Part shown: in pieces, positions 61,110 through 64,000 of the stretch
Layout: every line of letters starts with the position of its first letter
How positions within the stretch are numbered: the stretch's first letter is position 1
DNA from: Mycetocola miduiensis
GTDB taxonomy: Bacteria > Actinomycetota > Actinomycetes > Actinomycetales > Microbacteriaceae
Direction of reading: 5' to 3'
DNA length: 64,000 nt
NCBI RefSeq assembly: GCF_900115155.1
Contig: NZ_FOVM01000003.1
Coordinates: forward strand, 210,747-274,746
Notes under the pieces: generated by a model
What the model was told of the DNA's origin: nothing
The model's input: the letters and a program-made list of their open reading frames with translations, nothing else
The model's database searches: none
Position numbers and translations under genes: made by a program

Positions 61110-61216
61110 CCGCCGGTCCCAGAACTGCTCCCGCCCCAAGCAATCAAAGCCGGTTCGCCACTTCATCTCGACCGAGGTCGCCCGGGTGCTCCACCGGTTT
61201 CGTTGACGTTCTGTCC

Positions 61217-62260
61217 CTACAGATCGTCGATCTTCAGATCCGCATGGGCGGCAATCGGGAGAAGTGACATGCGGGTGCGGTACGTGCGAGTCTCGCCGGG
61301 TGCGAGCGTGATGAGTTCGCCGGTTTGACTTGCTTCCGCACGCCCGTCGTCTCGGGACGTCGACGGCTCGATTCCGAGGACGTTGACTCCAGGGCTGGGG
61401 TCCCGCCATGCCACGAGCAGCGGGAAGGTCTCCGCGGTCCATTCGATCGAGAACGCAACGCCCCGGTGAGGGGCCGTGACGGTCAGGGCCCCGGTCGGGC
61501 CGCTCCGCGCATAGGTAACGCTCTCGTCGACGACATGCTCCGCAACATCCAGTCGCATCGTGTCGAGCGGATCGGCAACCCCTCCCCCACGGAGCGCGAA
61601 CGCTGCAGCGTCCGTCGACAGCGAGGATCCCGCGTCGATGAGCGGGTATCCGAGATTGATGTGGTGGCGATACATATGCCCGGCCTCGACGAATCCGTCG
61701 TTGGTGACAACGTCGTGCACTTCGATGACCGGGCGATCGCACCACGCGCGGATGATGCGGGTCAGTCGCAAGGTCGGCGCGCCCAGCGCTGCTTCGACCA
61801 CGTCACCAGTGATTTCGACGAGTGGTCCTGAAACGTCGGCGCCGAACCGCCATGTCACATTTTCGGCGGGAGTGTGGCCGATGCGCCCGTGGAGGCCATA
61901 CTCGATCCCGTCGACGGTGGAGGGCATTCCGGTGGAGGCGAGCCCACACGTGGTAATCAGTCCGCCACCGAAGGTGCGGGTCCAGTTAGCGCCGGCGGGC
62001 TCGTAGCGTGTTGAGGCGACCCGGCCGCGTTGAGTGCTCCACGCCAAGGGCATGTTCAAAGCATCGGCCCACCCGATGTCCATCGCACGGTCAAGAAGCA
62101 CCTCGAACGAGACACCTCGGGGGTTCCGCACGATAAGAACAGGAGAGCCGGCACCCGGCCCATCGGTGAGTTCCGCGCGATCCACCCGAACGAGCTGGGT
62201 TGGGCTACCGACGCGTCGCCTGGCGTCCTCGCCCATGATCGGTGACGAGGAGCTGCGCAT
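61217..62260 (-). CDS. DUF4432 aldose-1-epimerase-like protein
   Basis: A 347-residue galactose-mutarotase-fold protein. Landmarks are RNPRGVSFEVLLDRAMDIGW near residue 45, ARxxxFGGGLITTCGL (active-site-like region, with YGLHGRIGHTPAENV after it), HMYRHHINLGYPLID and a final GETRTYRTRMSL. The paired His in YRHHINLGYP fit a sugar-binding epimerase pocket. The ATG at 62260 overlaps the permease stop by one base (TGATG). It ends the ribose-type transporter operon, so it likely acts on the imported sugar. Confidence 0.9.
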   Translation of the reverse strand: MRSSSSPIMGEDARRRVGSPTQLVRVDRAELTDGPGAGSPVLIVRNPRGVSFEVLLDRAMDIGWADALNMPLAWSTQRGRVASTRYEPAGANWTRTFGGGLITTCGLASTGMPSTVDGIEYGLHGRIGHTPAENVTWRFGADVSGPLVEITGDVVEAALGAPTLRLTRIIRAWCDRPVIEVHDVVTNDGFVEAGHMYRHHINLGYPLIDAGSSLSTDAAAFALRGGGVADPLDTMRLDVAEHVVDESVTYARSGPTGALTVTAPHRGVAFSIEWTAETFPLLVAWRDPSPGVNVLGIEPSTSRDDGRAEASQTGELITLAPGETRTYRTRMSLLPIAAHADLKIDDL

Positions 62261-63273
62261 CAGCCGGCTCCTCGCACTTCGGCGGCCGACCGGCGCCGAG
62301 CACCGACCGCTACGGCGATAACGAGCACGGCGCCGGTGACGATGTACTGCCAGTAGGAGGAGACGCCCAGCATGTTCAGAGACTTGGACAGGACGGCGAA
62401 CAACATGGCGCCGATAACGGTTCCGAAGACGGTTCCTCGCCCTCCCCGTAACGACGTGCCTCCAACAACGACAGCGGCGATGACGCCCATTTCGATGCCT
62501 GTGGCCATGTTTGCTTCGGCGGATGACAGCCTGCCAGCCATGAACACGCCGGCGAGGGCGAAGCAGGCGCCAGCGACCATGAATACGACCACCTTGCTTT
62601 GATTCACTCGCATACCGGCCAGTTCCGCAGCGCGCTGGTTTGATCCCATTGCGCGCAGCGTGCGACCGAACGATGTGCGGTACAGCAAAGAGTACGTCAG
62701 CACCGCGAGCACGATGAGTGTCAGGAACGGGTACGGCAGAAAGCCGATGGAGTCGGTCGTCAGCGCGCGAAAGTTCGACGACGTGACGGTGACAACTTTC
62801 CCCCCAGTCCAGATGAAGGAGGCGCCAAGGAACAGGTAGAGCGTGCCGAGCGTCGCGATGAACGGCGCAATCTTGACGTACGTGACCAGCAGCCCATTGA
62901 CCAGGCCGAGGATCGCACCGATCACGACTGCGAGAAGTATCGCCATTCCGATGTTGGTATAAGGCAGGACCGTTCCAACGGCGATAGCGCTGACAGCGAT
63001 GACGCCGGCGACCGAGAGGTCGAGCAGACCGGCAGTGATCAGCAGGACCATTCCGCATGCTGCAATTCCGACGAAGGCGGTTTCGAACAGGATGTTCTGA
63101 ATGTTGCCCGCGCCGAAGAACGAAGGTTTGATCAGTCCGACGACGATGAATGCGACGGCGACAACGACGACGAGGTACTGGTGCGAGAGAAAACTGAGGA
63201 TGGTTGAGGTCACCGACGACGTGGGCGCTGTCCGTGTGGTCTCAGGTTCGGTGATGGCTGATGTAGTGGTCAC
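62260..63273 (-). CDS. Ribose-type ABC permease, RbsC-like
   Basis: A 337-residue CUT2 permease with about nine helices. Typical parts are GIAACGMVLLITAGLLDLSV with AGVIAVSA, IGAILGLVNGLLVTYVKIAP then FIATLGTLYLFLGASFIW, and SFGRTLRAMGSNQRAAELAG with MRVNQSKVVVFM. It overlaps the upstream permease by four bases and the downstream epimerase-like gene by one. With the second permease it may form a heterodimeric membrane channel. The ATPase and binding protein should lie beyond the window. Confidence 0.92.
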   Translation of the reverse strand: MTTTSAITEPETTRTAPTSSVTSTILSFLSHQYLVVVVAVAFIVVGLIKPSFFGAGNIQNILFETAFVGIAACGMVLLITAGLLDLSVAGVIAVSAIAVGTVLPYTNIGMAILLAVVIGAILGLVNGLLVTYVKIAPFIATLGTLYLFLGASFIWTGGKVVTVTSSNFRALTTDSIGFLPYPFLTLIVLAVLTYSLLYRTSFGRTLRAMGSNQRAAELAGMRVNQSKVVVFMVAGACFALAGVFMAGRLSSAEANMATGIEMGVIAAVVVGGTSLRGGRGTVFGTVIGAMLFAVLSKSLNMLGVSSYWQYIVTGAVLVIAVAVGARRRSAAEVRGAG

Positions 63274-64000
63274 GCCACTCTCCCTTCAAAGACGCGACGA
63301 ACGGCCGCTCGCTGCGCGCTGTCGACGCTGAGCGCGAAGACCAGGAGGACGCCGAGCGCGATGTACTGGTAGAACGAGGGGACGTTCAACAGGTTCAGAC
63401 CGGCGTTGATCATCGCCAGCAACAGCGACGCCAGGAATGTGCCAACGATATTGCCTCGTCCGCCGGCCATGCTCGTACCACCGAGGACGACCACGGCGAT
63501 CGCCTGCAGTTCGAGACCGGTGCTCAGCGAGCCGTTGACGCTGCCGAGTTGGCTGGCCAGGAGAACTCCGGCGAGACCAGCCGTGGCTCCGGCGGCGATG
63601 TAGGCGATGAGCTGGATGCGCTTGACGTTGATGCCGCTGTCGGTGGCAGATTCGGGGCTGCCCCCAACGGCGACGAGGTGTTTGCCGAACCGCATCTTCT
63701 CCAGAACGAACCAGAACCCGGCTCCGACGAGCACAGAGAGAATGAAGGGTACAGGAATACCGAACAGTGACGACGTCGCGATGGAACGAAACGCTGTGTC
63801 GGTGATCATGACGGGGGCGCCATCGGTGAAGAGCAGAGCCACCCCTCGGTAGATCCCCAAGGTGGCGAGGGTCGCGATAAAGGCGGGGACCCGGAACTTC
63901 GTCACGATCACGCCATTGAGCAGTCCGAGGACGATCGCCGCGGCGATGCCGGACAGAATGCCGGGCACAAGGCCCCACGCATTGACGGACACCGCAACCA
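63270..64000 (-). CDS. Ribose-type ABC permease, partial (cut by window end)
   Basis: About 243 C-terminal residues of a second CUT2 permease; its 5' end is beyond base 64000. The frame stays open to the edge, and the GTG at 63992 is internal, not a start. Visible parts are GILSGIAAAIVLGLLNGVIV then PAFIATLATLGIYRGVALLF, and KHLVAVGGSPESATDSGINV with GGRGNIVGTFLASLLLAMIN. It overlaps the next permease by four bases (ATGA), so both are one operon. Confidence 0.9.
   Translation of the reverse strand, partial: VAVSVNAWGLVPGILSGIAAAIVLGLLNGVIVTKFRVPAFIATLATLGIYRGVALLFTDGAPVMITDTAFRSIATSSLFGIPVPFILSVLVGAGFWFVLEKMRFGKHLVAVGGSPESATDSGINVKRIQLIAYIAAGATAGLAGVLLASQLGSVNGSLSTGLELQAIAVVVLGGTSMAGGRGNIVGTFLASLLLAMINAGLNLLNVPSFYQYIALGVLLVFALSVDSAQRAAVRRVFEGRVA

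Noticed and set aside
61217-63058. Single 613-codon minus frame covering the epimerase-like gene and its upstream neighbour
   Set aside because: The first part is antisense-style Arg/His-rich sequence in another frame of the RbsC-like permease. The real gene starts at 62260, overlapping the permease stop.
1-64000. CRISPR arrays, rRNA genes or prophage modules
   Set aside because: No regularly spaced direct repeats, no rRNA-like conserved stretches and no phage structural or lysis genes were seen. The only long periodic array is the protein repeat at 51352-55139.

Overview
This is a high-GC chromosomal window from an actinobacterium. A Microbacteriaceae-like host (Leifsonia, Cryobacterium and relatives) fits best. 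The evidence is the many GTG/TTG starts, PadR/FtsX and CGNR-type genes, surface proteins with LAxTG sorting signals (the class E sortase variant of actinobacteria), and DUF4383/DUF2243 membrane proteins. The genus is inferred from style, not from a marker gene. I see no rRNA gene, intact tRNA gene, CRISPR array or prophage.

Layout. 1-6240: sugar catabolism, with the end of a Gfo/Idh/MocA dehydrogenase, an aldo/keto reductase, a large alpha-toroid (glycosidase-like) protein, xylose isomerase and a divergent LacI regulator. 6400-9400: OsmC, a quinone oxidoreductase and several gene relics, including a 55-bp piece of the SMR gene found at 36.4 kb. 9395-12749: PadR with an FtsX/MacB-type ABC exporter. 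13065-18566: SsuABC/NMT1-type ABC importer, RutB-like cysteine hydrolase, MFS exporter and CGNR zinc-finger regulator. 18603-24110: a kinase-ATPase/LuxR fusion, the ribulose-monophosphate pair hxlB-hxlA, an AceE/transketolase-like TPP enzyme and an Lrp/AsnC regulator. 24590-30870: a tightly packed operon with its own promoter and a GntR-type operator, encoding an M24 (creatinase-like) hydrolase, a ribose-type ABC importer, a lipoprotein binding protein, a second binding protein without a signal peptide, and a FadR-type GntR regulator. 31.0-33.7 kb: a broken GntR gene and stress genes (GSP17M-like, Hsp20). 33874-46371: a CdaR/PucR regulator, an SMR pair, and an amine-catabolism cluster with three flavin oxidases, aldehyde dehydrogenase, cupin, an NCS1-like permease preceded by a 68-residue membrane peptide, and a divergent PucR regulator. 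46.4-47.4 kb: an NAD(P)H quinone reductase and a small frameshifted membrane-protein relic. 47899-55251: two tandem LAxTG surface proteins, the second with nine DUF11-type repeats. 55252-56642: fragments of an HTH protein, an aldo/keto reductase and a DDE transposase. 56833-58555: a DUF4383/DUF2243/CtaG membrane trio. 58655-61109: a family-2 glycosyltransferase and a DUF1349 protein. 61217-64000: a DUF4432 epimerase-like protein and two ribose-type permeases, the last running off the window.

How it fits together. Most of the window is accessory catabolism built as import-catabolise-regulate modules, each with a local regulator (LacI, Lrp, GntR, PucR). The junctions between modules hold truncated genes, short duplicated pieces and strong hairpins, so the region looks assembled by repeated insertion and deletion. 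The least described parts are the M24-ABC-GntR operon with its leaderless binding protein, and the small membrane peptide translationally coupled to the NCS1-like permease.
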